Notes under the pieces: model-generated
Seen by the model: only the letters and a program-made list of their open reading frames with translations
Told to the model about the DNA's origin: nothing
Databases searched by the model: none
Program-made: the position numbers and the translations under genes
Shown: piece by piece, positions 26,358 through 34,408 of the stretch
Layout: each line of letters starts with the position of its first letter
Numbering within the stretch: the stretch's first letter is position 1
Origin: Candidatus Enterococcus murrayae
GTDB taxonomy: Bacteria; Bacillota; Bacilli; Lactobacillales; Enterococcaceae
Length of the DNA stretch: 64,000 nt
Assembly (NCBI RefSeq): GCF_017315985.1
Contig: NZ_JAFLVR010000015.1
Coordinates: 1 to 64,000, forward strand
Reading direction: 5' to 3'

Positions 26358-27050
26358 CTATTGAAGTGCTACTGGGAAGATTGTTCCAAGTACCATTGCA
26401 CCTAGGATCGCTCCACCAGCAATTGGTTTTTTCCACGCATAGAAGCCCAATGCTCCCAAGGTCGCGCCGATACCGATCGGAATAGAAGCGCCGCAAGCAC
26501 TTAAAATAATCAACGGGCCTAAGAATCGGCCAGAAGAATTTCCGGCTCCCATCATCACATCAGCGCCAAAGGTTGAATTTGCTTGATTGATCGTAAATTT
26601 ACGAATCAAAATAATGACACCGCCGACTAACAAACCTAAGACAGCACCAGTGATCAGCGACAGAGCAAAATTATCGATTGGTGCGCGAATTCCCATACTC
26701 AAGAAAATCGCGGGAATACCGATACCAATCCCTGTTAAAATCGATCCGCCTAAATCAAGAATCCCCACCAATGAGCCCTCTAAAATACGAGCAAACAAGA
26801 AACTTGCTCCAAAGGCTGCGGCAGCCCCGTAAGAACCACCATCTAATCCGGCCTTCAACATTGCCACAATTGATACTTCATTAAACGCGCCAACACCATG
26901 GGTCACGTACATATGCGTTCCAGCAAATACTGCCGCGGCCATAATCCCTACTGTGATAGGAAATGCCCAGTCCGCATACCAGAAACTCTTCGCCTTCTTT
27001 TCTTCAGAAAGCGCTAATTGTTCCTTTTCCAATTCCTCTGTGTTATCCAT
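26358..27050 (-). CDS. DUF4310-family membrane protein (EF_0832/0833 type), putative transporter subunit
   Basis: 230 residues. A short charged cytoplasmic N-terminus (NTEELEKEQLALSEEKKAK) is followed by ~6 hydrophobic segments, Gly/Ala-rich (GGSYGAAAAFGASFLFARIL, GGSILTGIGIGIPAIFLSMG, FGADVMMGAGNSSGRFLGPL). I recognise it as the DUF4310 family found only beside DUF4311, DUF4312 and SFCGS proteins. Function is not established. The ATG at 27050 is preferred to TTG at 27053. It probably forms the membrane channel together with the DUF4311 protein. Confidence 0.8.
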   Translation of the reverse strand: MDNTEELEKEQLALSEEKKAKSFWYADWAFPITVGIMAAAVFAGTHMYVTHGVGAFNEVSIVAMLKAGLDGGSYGAAAAFGASFLFARILEGSLVGILDLGGSILTGIGIGIPAIFLSMGIRAPIDNFALSLITGAVLGLLVGGVIILIRKFTINQANSTFGADVMMGAGNSSGRFLGPLIILSACGASIPIGIGATLGALGFYAWKKPIAGGAILGAMVLGTIFPVALQ

Positions 27051-27144
27051 CAAGATACCCCCTGTTTTGAATTATTTACATTTAGCTATAACTCTTGTTT
27101 CGTACTACTATCTTTCACTATGCTCAACAGACGATTCCTATTAT

Positions 27145-27924
27145 TTAGTTCAAGCCTAACATTTTATGGATGTCTTCCAACCAGTTTGGTGCTTGCAGCT
27201 TGAAGCTTTCCAACATTTGCAGATCGAAGCCGCGGAAGAAGCCGCTTAAAACGAATAGCAAAATAATTGCACCCATCATCATCTTCGTTACTTTAGACCA
27301 GCCGATCTCATCGACACCTTTACCGATCAAGATTCCTAATACCACTCCCGGCACAGCATTTCCCATAATCAATTGCGCGATTCCACCGAATAATGTGCCC
27401 CAGAATCCCGTCCGTTTCCCTGCATCCAAAGCGGCCAACCAGAAAATGACTGGCATTACGATATTGATCAAGGTTGTTGCTGCTGGAACCAATACGGCTA
27501 CTGCTGTTACCTGTAACGCTGATGGAATTGCTGCTGCGGTTGAATTTAAGAAAGCAACAACGATGGCACCAACGACCGCACCCACAAACCCCATTTTTCT
27601 AGGATCGTGCATGGTTTCTGAAACATTTTTATTTTTAGCTAATAAGACCGATGCTGCCCAGTTCGGAATGATTCGATGGGTGACATCCTGTGTAAAAGCT
27701 CCCGCTCCAACTGTTGAAGCCCAAGCATTGAAGAAAAAGCCCAGTCCGAATGAAAAATGCGATGCCGGATCTCCCATACATGCATTCATTTCGCCTAAAG
27801 TACGAAATGCACCCAAGCCTTGTGTACTCGGCGCGTGGAACATTCGCGCCGCACCCATCGAAGCAGAAAAGCCAAGCAACCCGCCGATGATGATTGATTT
27901 AATTAAGATAACTGTAAACTCCAC
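27145..27924 (-). CDS. DUF4311-family membrane protein, putative transporter subunit
   Basis: 259 residues, start GTG at 27924 behind GGAGG. Six to seven hydrophobic segments. Conserved-looking polar loops include MFHAPSTQGLGAFRTLGEMN, CMGDPASHFSFGLGFFFNAW and TQDVTHRIIPNWAA, unusually rich in His, Asp and Arg for membrane-adjacent loops. The GLGAFRTLGE loop and repeated Gly-rich helices suggest a transport path. The same-strand neighbours are DUF4312 (102 bp) and DUF4310 (94 bp). No known PTS EIIC family is recognisable. Confidence 0.8.
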   Translation of the reverse strand: MEFTVILIKSIIIGGLLGFSASMGAARMFHAPSTQGLGAFRTLGEMNACMGDPASHFSFGLGFFFNAWASTVGAGAFTQDVTHRIIPNWAASVLLAKNKNVSETMHDPRKMGFVGAVVGAIVVAFLNSTAAAIPSALQVTAVAVLVPAATTLINIVMPVIFWLAALDAGKRTGFWGTLFGGIAQLIMGNAVPGVVLGILIGKGVDEIGWSKVTKMMMGAIILLFVLSGFFRGFDLQMLESFKLQAPNWLEDIHKMLGLN

Positions 27925-28026
27925 TATCTATATCCTCCTTATTCGTTAGTCGGTATTCATTTTTCTCATACCGCATACCCTTTTACGAACCTACTAAAAT
28001 AGAAAGTAAAACGGATATTTCTACGC

Positions 28027-28377
28027 TTATATCTTTTTGGAAATAATGGGAATTTGAACCCCATCAGGATCGTCCGTCACTTTTTTCGTAAACGTCACGT
28101 CATTCACTTGAAGCGTCGTCACATTAACTGTTACTTCCAGCTTTACATGATAGCTCGTCCTTTTTCTTGGAAAGAAGAAAAAGAGAAAACGTTCTTTATA
28201 CGTTTCTTCAGTGGCTTCAATGATCTCGACTTCGACTGGTTCAATGCGTAAAATCACTTCGGATTCCTGCATCATTTTCTTCTGGATATCTCCCAGTGCA
28301 CTAGCAAACGCATGCTGCTTGGAATCGCCCTTGCCTTCGACTACTACGATGACTTGTTGGCAATCTTGGATACTCAT
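28027..28377 (-). CDS. DUF4312-family small protein
   Basis: 116 residues, predicted cytoplasmic. The pattern is alternating beta-strand/helix with two similar halves (VIVVVEGKGDSKQHAFASAL; VILRIEPVEVEIIEATEETY) and a basic aromatic turn FFFFPRKRTS. It has no signal peptide or membrane helix. It lies 12 bp behind the SFCGS gene. Function unknown; position suggests an accessory of the DUF4310/4311 membrane pair. Confidence 0.75.
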   Translation of the reverse strand: MSIQDCQQVIVVVEGKGDSKQHAFASALGDIQKKMMQESEVILRIEPVEVEIIEATEETYKERFLFFFFPRKRTSYHVKLEVTVNVTTLQVNDVTFTKKVTDDPDGVQIPIISKKI

Positions 28378-28389
28378 TTACTCATCTCC

Positions 28390-28743
28390 CTAGTTGTGTT
28401 TCTTTTCAAAAGCTTCTACTAGACGTTTGCCCAATTCTTCCTGATCCATAAAGCCGAACCCTAGAACTGTTTTTCCATCATTGATTGCCGTTATTCCTTC
28501 TTCAATCGAACGCATCCCGTGGCGTTCTGGGTATCCGTATTTTGTAGCCGCAGTCAGCGCACCTGCTCCGCCGCTTCCGCAAAATGAAATCCCCATATCC
28601 GCATTTTCCTGCTGCATTACATCACCTAAACGCATATCTGCGCCCATTCCCGGTACCACGACTGCTTTTCCGCCTGCTGCTTCTACACCTTTTGCTACAT
28701 TTTGTCCTTTACCCATACGGTCTGCAATTACTACTGTGATCAT
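28390..28743 (-). CDS. Glycine-rich SFCGS-family protein (EF_0830 family)
   Basis: 117 residues, cytoplasmic alpha/beta. It begins with a nucleotide- or EIIB-like strand-loop (MITVVIADRMGKGQNVAKGV), then AVVVPGMGADMRLGDVM and the family-naming motif ISFCGSGGAGALTAATKYG with Cys55. The size, one-domain alpha/beta form and single conserved Cys invite comparison with PTS EIIB proteins, but this is inference. It is followed by DUF4312 and preceded by the PRD protein. Confidence 0.75.
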   Translation of the reverse strand: MITVVIADRMGKGQNVAKGVEAAGGKAVVVPGMGADMRLGDVMQQENADMGISFCGSGGAGALTAATKYGYPERHGMRSIEEGITAINDGKTVLGFGFMDQEELGKRLVEAFEKKHN

Positions 28744-28760
28744 TTACTTTTCCCCCTAAA

Positions 28761-29093
28761 TTAATTTTGCTTAGCTGTTTCAAAATGGATCGATAAAACA
28801 TACATTTCGTCTTGTGTTAAATTACTGATTTTTTGAACGACACCATCAGCTAATCGCAGCGCCTCCTGCGAAACTTCGCTGAACATTTCTGGATCAACCT
28901 CTGGAATTCGTTCTTGCTCTTTCGAACGCTTCAGCATCTCATTTAAATGATTGATTAAAATCGTCCATTGTAATTCCGTTGGTGCAATGTTTACTGCTGA
29001 AAGCTCTTCTTTCAGCCAGTTGATTAAACTTTCTAATTCTTCTTGATACTTACTCGTCGAAATAATCTGTAGTGCTTCTTCAGTCACGATCAT
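28761..29093 (-). CDS. Stand-alone PRD-domain protein (EF_0829 family)
   Basis: 110 residues, all-helical. The central segment PTELQWTILINHLNEMLKRS and the C-terminal LTQDEMYVLSIHFETAK match a PTS regulation domain with conserved His. No DNA-binding part is present. PRDs are phosphorylated by HPr or EII proteins, so this small protein may titrate or relay phosphate to the full-length regulator encoded 40 bp upstream. Confidence 0.75.
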   Translation of the reverse strand: MIVTEEALQIISTSKYQEELESLINWLKEELSAVNIAPTELQWTILINHLNEMLKRSKEQERIPEVDPEMFSEVSQEALRLADGVVQKISNLTQDEMYVLSIHFETAKQN

Positions 29094-29133
29094 TCATTTC
29101 CTCCTTTAACATATATGCGAAAAGCAGAACAAT

Positions 29134-30981
29134 TTAACTTTTGATATAAGCAAATAATGCATTGATTTCTGATTGATTAATCGCTAGATTGTGTTCAGAA
29201 AATAATTGCTCTATTTGCTGGTTGTACGTTGAGACTGTTTTTTCTGTCTCATCCGTTTTATTTCCTTCCATCATATATTGCTGATCGAAGGTGATTCGAT
29301 GGACCATCAAGAATACATGCAGCAAAAAGGCTTCGCGGTATTCTTGATTGAGCTCCTCCTTAAATAGACTCAAAAGCTTTTCATAAATCGTATACGCTTG
29401 TAAAATCAGCTCTTTGCTGAAGTCCTCTAGCGATGTTCTATTTCCTGGTGTTTCTAATCTCAGCTTCCTCGTCCCTTTTTGCGGTGATTGGCTCAAGATT
29501 TTTTTAACTGCCTGCTGAATCTTTTCCAAATCTTGCTTCGTCGGCAGCGGATGAACCTTGATGAATTCGCAATCCATTCCTTCGATCGGAAAGATACTAA
29601 TGACCAACTCTGGTTCCTTCTGCTTAATGACCTCTTGGGCATTCAGTACCGAAGCAAAAGCCGCAATCTCAATATTTGAAAGCTCCTCTGAGATTTTTTG
29701 CTTGATCAAACTGGTCACTCCTAAACCAGTGGAACAAACATATACCGCTCGAACACTTCGTAAATCCACTTCCTTCTCATAAGAAACGAGAAAGTGCAAT
29801 GCGATATAAGCGATAAAGGAATCATTAATCAGCAAGCTTTTCCCTCGAATCTCTCTTCGCACCACTATCTCGATGGCATCAAAGAGTTCTGGGTACTTAG
29901 CTTTGATATCATCCTTGAAGGGATTGTACTCATTGACAAACTTCTGTTTGCGCGATAGCCGCATGGACAAATGCGCATAAAGATTGGTCAGCAGCTGTGG
30001 ATCATTAAAGAAGGAGTAGTTGATTTTTTTACTCACCTTTTGGATCAAGTTTTCCGTCAACGCCATCACGTCCTGCTGCAAATCATTTTCGAAGGTATCG
30101 CTGTAAACATAGCGGTACTCATCTTCAAACAAGGGCAACTGATAATGGGCGAAAACTTGCTGCATCAATAAGTAAGAGAGTTCCCGCTGCTCTTTCGGAT
30201 CATTCAGCAATTGATAGCGGCCGATCGTATACTCATTTTGCAAACGAACGGTCGCAATTGCCACTCGAATCAGCATATTCAGTAACTCCGAATAATTTAG
30301 CTCCGCCGTATCGATCTGCTTTAATAGCTGCCGCATATCCGCAAGCACCTGATTGAAGACCTCTTGAAAGGCCGTTCCCTTGGCTGAATACAATTCGTAT
30401 CCATCCTGCTTTTCACTTTGCAGAAGCAGATCCATGATTTTGTAAATATCATAATCAGTCAAATCCTTTTGAAAAACCTCTTCAATTAATAAACGGACCT
30501 GATGCTCTGAACCAGTGATCAAAAAGCCTTTGCGAGGCAATCGTTCTAGCTTTAACCCTAACGAACTCAGCTGCTTTTCTAAACTATCCAAATCATTGAG
30601 GATCGTATCTTTACTGACTGTCAAACGCTCCGCCAATTCATAAGAGGTAATGGCTTGATTTGTCAGCATAAGCTGGATACTCAAGCGATCCAGTCGCAAC
30701 GTTTGATCAGCAAATAATTCCAGCCGGTCAACCTCCATTAATTCGCTTTTCAGCTTGATCCGCTCGGAATCACTCAGCTCCAGCCAAACACCCTGACTTC
30801 TTTTACTCGTTAAGTCGTGGTTCCTTTCTTGAAGCCACAAACGAATATCGTCTAGATCATATTTGATTGTGCGCACGCTTACATTTCGCTGACTTGCTAA
30901 TTCCTTAGTAGTGATCGGCTCTGGATTCTCAAGAAATTGCAGCAAGACTTGAATCTGTCTTTTCGTAATTTGTTGCATCAT
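29134..30981 (-). CDS. BglG/MtlR-type PRD transcriptional activator
   Basis: 615 residues. N-terminal winged helices (TTKELASQRNVSVRTIKYDL; SYELAERLTVSKDTILNDL) bind DNA. Central PRD region ~190-400 (HLSMRLSRKQ, YIALHFLVSYEKE). An EIIB(Gat)-like domain at ~410-490 has VYVCSTGLGVTSL with Cys416. The C-terminus carries another helical, PRD-like segment (AFLLHVFLMVHRITF). It is a DNA-binding activator of the MtlR/ManR class rather than an RNA antiterminator, because HTH domains replace the CAT domain. As first gene of the operon it probably activates it according to PTS phosphorylation state. Confidence 0.88.
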   Translation of the reverse strand: MMQQITKRQIQVLLQFLENPEPITTKELASQRNVSVRTIKYDLDDIRLWLQERNHDLTSKRSQGVWLELSDSERIKLKSELMEVDRLELFADQTLRLDRLSIQLMLTNQAITSYELAERLTVSKDTILNDLDSLEKQLSSLGLKLERLPRKGFLITGSEHQVRLLIEEVFQKDLTDYDIYKIMDLLLQSEKQDGYELYSAKGTAFQEVFNQVLADMRQLLKQIDTAELNYSELLNMLIRVAIATVRLQNEYTIGRYQLLNDPKEQRELSYLLMQQVFAHYQLPLFEDEYRYVYSDTFENDLQQDVMALTENLIQKVSKKINYSFFNDPQLLTNLYAHLSMRLSRKQKFVNEYNPFKDDIKAKYPELFDAIEIVVRREIRGKSLLINDSFIAYIALHFLVSYEKEVDLRSVRAVYVCSTGLGVTSLIKQKISEELSNIEIAAFASVLNAQEVIKQKEPELVISIFPIEGMDCEFIKVHPLPTKQDLEKIQQAVKKILSQSPQKGTRKLRLETPGNRTSLEDFSKELILQAYTIYEKLLSLFKEELNQEYREAFLLHVFLMVHRITFDQQYMMEGNKTDETEKTVSTYNQQIEQLFSEHNLAINQSEINALFAYIKS

Positions 30982-31001
30982 GCTCTCTCCTTACACACTT
31001 A

Positions 31002-31060
31002 ACTATAGTGATTTGTCTTCCCTGGAACAATATGAAATGATTGCACTTACTCTAGTGCAA
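31002..31060 (-). promoter_or_regulatory. Promoter of the PRD/DUF4310-dga operon with activator-type dyad
   Basis: Minus-strand TTGTTC (31025-31030), 17-bp spacer, TATAGT (31002-31007). The dyad TTGCACT-N6-AGTGCAA (31041-31060) is centred about 55 bp upstream of the expected start, an activator position. A half-copy TTGCACTAA lies at 31149-31157. A second dyad, CCAAATT-N8-AATTTGG, lies at 31066-31087. Confidence 0.6.
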
Positions 31061-31220
31061 AGAATCCAAATTTTACAAGGAATTTGGCAACTTATCATAT
31101 GTATAGAAGATAATTTGTGGTTGATCTTCCATTTCTATCAAAAAAACATTGCACTAATACCTTCTTTAAAATAGCATTTCTCGTACCCTTTGTATCTTCT
31201 TTTTTTTAAATTTTCGTAAG

Positions 31221-31262
31221 AAAAAAGGCGTGACTTCAACTTTTCTTGAAATCATGCCTTCG
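31221..31262 (-). terminator. Terminator after the MerR gene
   Basis: Minus-strand AAGGCATGATTTCAA / TTGAAGTCACGCCTT stem and six T residues; the opposite strand also ends in T-run, so it can act in both directions. Confidence 0.8.
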
Positions 31263-31276
31263 TTTTTTTTTATAGA

Positions 31277-31714
31277 TTAGGAATGAGAGTACTCATAATA
31301 CTTTTTGATCTGTTCCGGTAATTCTTCTGGAACTTTTGCCTTAACACTCTCTTCATTATCCGCTTTGATCGCCTCTACATAGTACCAGCACTTATATTGC
31401 AGCATGTTGAGTACCCGATTCAGCTTTGCTATTTCTTCTTCAACAACGACCTTTTGCTTTTCAAAAAGCTCTTTTCGAATTTGGAAGGTTTGACTGCCTT
31501 GTTTGCTCCACTCCATGAATTGCTTGATATCTTTGATTTCTAATCCTGATTTCTTTAAGCATTCAATGACTCTCAATGCTTCTATCTCATTTTCAGAGAA
31601 CTTGCGAATTCCAGATACCCGTTGAATCTCCGGAAACAGTCCTTCTTTATCATAATAACGCAACGTAGATATTGGCAATCCAAACATTTCAGAAACTTGT
31701 CCAATTGTATACAT
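31277..31714 (-). CDS. MerR-family transcriptional regulator
   Basis: 145 residues. The N-terminal MerR winged helix MYTIGQVSEMFGLPISTLRYYDKEGLFP and the wing (VSGIRKFSENEIEAL) are followed by the dimerisation coiled coil (QIRKELFEKQKVVVEEEIAKLNRVLNML). No metal-binding cysteine cluster is present, so this is the BmrR/organic-ligand-type branch. It is divergent from the hydrolase gene at 31829, with a MerR-type dyad between them. Confidence 0.9.
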   Translation of the reverse strand: MYTIGQVSEMFGLPISTLRYYDKEGLFPEIQRVSGIRKFSENEIEALRVIECLKKSGLEIKDIKQFMEWSKQGSQTFQIRKELFEKQKVVVEEEIAKLNRVLNMLQYKCWYYVEAIKADNEESVKAKVPEELPEQIKKYYEYSHS

Positions 31715-31742
31715 CGAATTCCTCCATCTTTTTCATTATCTC

Positions 31743-31773
31743 TTGACCTAAAGTCAGGTTTAGGTATTAACAT
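31743..31773 (+). promoter_or_regulatory. MerR-type promoter with elongated spacer and dyad
   Basis: TTGACC (31743-31748) and TAACAT (31768-31773) are separated by 19 bp. The dyad CCTAAA-N6-TTTAGG (31747-31764) lies in this spacer, as in classic MerR promoters that the regulator untwists. It drives the hydrolase gene. Confidence 0.6.
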
Positions 31774-31828
31774 ATTAGTATAGGCAAGCATGACTTGTCA
31801 AATTCAAACCAAAAAAGGAGCCAATATC

Positions 31829-32803
31829 ATGGAAAAAGAATTAACGATCACTCAAGAATGGGATAAGGTATTTCCAAAAAGTGAAAAAGTCACTCATCGC
31901 AAGGTCACTTTTCATAACCGCTATGGCATCACATTAGCAGCTGATCTCTATGAGCCAAAAGAATACAAAGGAAAATTACCTGCGATCGCCGTGAGCGGAC
32001 CTTTTGGTGCAGTCAAAGAACAGTCCTCTGGCTTGTATGCTCAAACAATGGCCGAAAGAGGCTTCTTGACGATCGCTTTCGATCCGTCCTTCACTGGAGA
32101 AAGCGGCGGAGTCCCTCGTTATGTCGCTTCACCTGATATCAATACAGAAGATTTCCAAGCAGCTGTCGATTTCCTATCGGTTCAAGACAATGTGGAACCA
32201 GAAGCGATTGGAATTATCGGAATTTGTGGCTGGAGCGGAATGGCACTCAATGCTGCCGCTATCGATACACGTATCAAGGCCACTGTTACTTCGACAATGT
32301 ATGACATGTCGCGCGTAAATGCCAAAGGATACTTTGATGAAATGGACGAAGATGCTCGTTACAAACTAAAAGAAACCTTGAATGCCCAACGAATTGATGA
32401 TTATAGAAATGAAGACTATGTTCTTGCTGGTGGAGTCATCGATCCGCTCCCTGATGACGCTCCCCAATTTGTGAAAGATTATCACGCGTATTACAAAACA
32501 AATCGAGGCTATCATCCACGATCACTAAACTCTAATAACGGTTGGAATGTTACCTCATCACTGTCCTTTATAAACATGCCGATCCTACAATACAGCAATG
32601 AAATTCGCAATGCCGTATTGATGATCCATGGGGAAAAGGCGCATTCCTTGTATTTTAGCCAAGATGCCTATAAACAATTAGTCGGAGAAAATAAGGAATT
32701 AATGATTATCCCTGGCGCTTCACATACCGATCTGTATGATCAAACATCCATTATCCCATTTGATCAAATGACAGAATTCTTTCAAACAAACTTGAAAGAA
32801 TAG
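31829..32803 (+). CDS. Alpha/beta hydrolase (YcjY/dienelactone-hydrolase-like)
   Basis: 324 residues from the ATG at 31829 (AAAGGAG, 8-nt spacing); the frame extends further upstream without a ribosome site. Features: GITLAADLYEPKEYKGKLPAI, VSGPFGAVKEQSSGLYAQ (oxyanion region), FDPSFTGESGG, a nucleophile elbow around IGICGWSGMAL (Cys or the next Ser, not decided), and the C-terminal catalytic Asp/His region VLMIHGEKAHS ... IPGASHTDLYD. The family acts on esters or lactones. Expression is likely induced through the divergent MerR protein. Confidence 0.85.
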   Translation: MEKELTITQEWDKVFPKSEKVTHRKVTFHNRYGITLAADLYEPKEYKGKLPAIAVSGPFGAVKEQSSGLYAQTMAERGFLTIAFDPSFTGESGGVPRYVASPDINTEDFQAAVDFLSVQDNVEPEAIGIIGICGWSGMALNAAAIDTRIKATVTSTMYDMSRVNAKGYFDEMDEDARYKLKETLNAQRIDDYRNEDYVLAGGVIDPLPDDAPQFVKDYHAYYKTNRGYHPRSLNSNNGWNVTSSLSFINMPILQYSNEIRNAVLMIHGEKAHSLYFSQDAYKQLVGENKELMIIPGASHTDLYDQTSIIPFDQMTEFFQTNLKE

Positions 32804-32812
32804 TTAGCGGCG

Positions 32813-32857
32813 AAAAAGCCCCCGACAACACTTTTATCCGTGTTGTCGGGGGCTTTT
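32813..32857 (+). terminator. Strong bidirectional terminator
   Basis: A perfect 18-bp stem (AAAAGCCCCCGACAACAC and complement) around an 8-nt loop between the convergent hydrolase and toxin genes; T-runs on both strands. Confidence 0.92.
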
Positions 32858-32879
32858 CTACTTAATATAAAGAAAGATA

Positions 32880-33204
32880 TCATTGTCCTTCAGCAATAAA
32901 AGAGTCAAATTTTTGCATGAAATCTTCATTTACAGAAAACAATCGCAATAAGACTACTTCTTGCTTTTGCTCGTCAATTAGATAGAACAACACATTTTTT
33001 TCTAATGGCAAATATCTATATCCACTAAAAACAAACATAAGATTCGTAGCATCTTTCCCTTTTTTAGGAAAATCTTTTAATGAATCAAAGGTTTCAAAAA
33101 TTTGTTTGATCACTTCATTCGAAACACTATCAGAAAATTGGATAATCTTTCAATCCTTCTATATCTACCATCAAATCATTTGTTAATCGGATGATATAAC
33201 TCAT
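32880..33204 (-). pseudogene. RelE/ParE-superfamily toxin gene, frameshifted
   Basis: The gene starts with ATG at 33204, which overlaps the antitoxin stop (ATGA). It reads MSYIIRLTNDLMVDIEGLKD and hits a TGA at 33130-33132 after 24 codons. The rest of the toxin (ending FMQKFDSFIAEGQ) continues in the +1 frame through 32880, including IKQIFETFDSLKDFPKKG, FVFSGYRYLPLEKN and VLFYLIDEQKQEVVLLRLF. Removing one T from the run of four near 33135-33140 restores a single ~107-codon frame ending in the expected beta-sheet core. So the toxin is disrupted by a 1-nt insertion. Programmed frameshifting or a sequencing error is possible but less likely. Confidence 0.75.
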
Positions 33205-33443
33205 ACACCAAACCTCTGCTTAGCTTCAGAAAGAGAAATGGTGCCACTCTCTTCTGCTTTTTTTAACTTCTCAACGATTTCAAGACTCTTTTTCAAACGA
33301 TCATACTCTTCAATAGTTACAACAACATACTTTCCATGCCCATTCTTCGTCAAAAAAACAGGCTCATCCGTAGTTACTTGCTCTAATACTTTATTGTAGT
33401 TACGCAAATCAGAAACTGGCTTTATGTTTAATATATTAGTCAC
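33201..33443 (-). CDS. Phd/YefM-family antitoxin
   Basis: 80 residues: MTNILNIKPVSDLRNYNKVLEQVTTDEPVFLTKNGHGKYVV has the Phd/YefM N-terminal DNA-binding fold, and the C-terminal helical region (KKAEESGTISLSEAKQRFGV) is the toxin-neutralising tail. It is intact and ends 4 nt into the toxin start. The downstream toxin is frameshifted, so this may now act only as a stand-alone antitoxin/repressor. Confidence 0.85.
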   Translation of the reverse strand: MTNILNIKPVSDLRNYNKVLEQVTTDEPVFLTKNGHGKYVVVTIEEYDRLKKSLEIVEKLKKAEESGTISLSEAKQRFGV

Positions 33444-33502
33444 CTCAATTGTAATGTACCCTATTTTACAGCATCTAAATCATAAGTTTCTTAAGACCCA
33501 TT

Positions 33503-34408
33503 TTACTTCATTAACCTCCGCAAGACATAAGACAATCCAAACCACAGAAAAAGACTGACCACAATCGTAATAATCCAACCTGAAGCATTATGCTCCAGCG
33601 GCAACGGCATATTCATCCCGAAAAAGCCCGAAACAATCGTCGGAATCGTTAGCAACACCGATAACACTGTTAAAATCCGCATCGTATCATTCAAATTATT
33701 GTTTAAGACATTATTGTAGGTTCCGGATAGCTGCTGCAAAATCTGTGATGACAGCTGCGTCATTTCCACTAGCTGCTGAGCCTCGATCAAGACATCATCC
33801 AACCGCTCCTTCTCCTGCTCACTTAAACGCCGATAAATTCCATGGCTCTTAATTTGCTGCACCAACAGTACATTTTGCCGTGAAGCCGTTACGAAATAGA
33901 CGATCCCCGTTTCTAAATCCGATAACAGTAGTAGATTCTGCTTTGTCGTCTTCTCCTTCAGCAATTGACTGATCCGTTTGCGGTCACGATCCATTCCTTC
34001 CACAAAAGGAAAATACTGATCAGAAATAGTGAAGAGACTGCCAAAAAGCAGTTCAAACAACGTACTATCAGGATTTTTCTCTAAGTAATTTTTGATCTCA
34101 AAATACAAATAGTTGGTCTGCTGATTCGTAACAGTGATCAAGGTTCGATTCACAACAATAAATGTCATCGGCACCGTTTCATAATGATTATCGATCTTCC
34201 GGCGATTGGGGGCGTTGAAAATCAACAGCAACACATCTGTCGTTTTATCATAGTCTAAATGCGCCCGCTCGTTGCGGTCCAGAGAATAATCGACAAATTC
34301 CCTATCGATTCCAAAGTCACGATAAAGATTCTTCAACTCATCCACATTTTCCGCGTCAATATTGATCCAGCTGTTCATCTTATTGTTGAACACTTCTTTT
34401 GTATACAT
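33503..34408 (-). CDS. corA: CorA-type magnesium/divalent metal transporter
   Basis: 301 residues. A long soluble N-terminal alpha/beta and coiled region (NVDELKNLYRDFGIDREFVD ... LLSDLETGIVYFVTASRQN) leads to two C-terminal membrane helices. The signature GMN in the loop after the first helix (FFGMNMPLPLEHNASGW, residues ~264-280) is the ion-selectivity motif. The basic end YVLRRLMK is typical. Pentameric Mg2+ channel by family. It is transcribed alone. Confidence 0.9.
   Translation of the reverse strand: MYTKEVFNNKMNSWINIDAENVDELKNLYRDFGIDREFVDYSLDRNERAHLDYDKTTDVLLLIFNAPNRRKIDNHYETVPMTFIVVNRTLITVTNQQTNYLYFEIKNYLEKNPDSTLFELLFGSLFTISDQYFPFVEGMDRDRKRISQLLKEKTTKQNLLLLSDLETGIVYFVTASRQNVLLVQQIKSHGIYRRLSEQEKERLDDVLIEAQQLVEMTQLSSQILQQLSGTYNNVLNNNLNDTMRILTVLSVLLTIPTIVSGFFGMNMPLPLEHNASGWIITIVVSLFLWFGLSYVLRRLMK

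Noticed and set aside
27170-27949. 259-codon plus-strand open frame
   Set aside because: Exactly opposite the DUF4311 gene, with no ribosome site and low-complexity Pro/Ala/Thr content; a shadow of a GC-balanced membrane gene.
31064-31090. Ribonucleic antiterminator (RAT) site
   Set aside because: The local regulator has DNA-binding winged helices and no RNA-binding CAT domain; the dyad is more likely a DNA operator.
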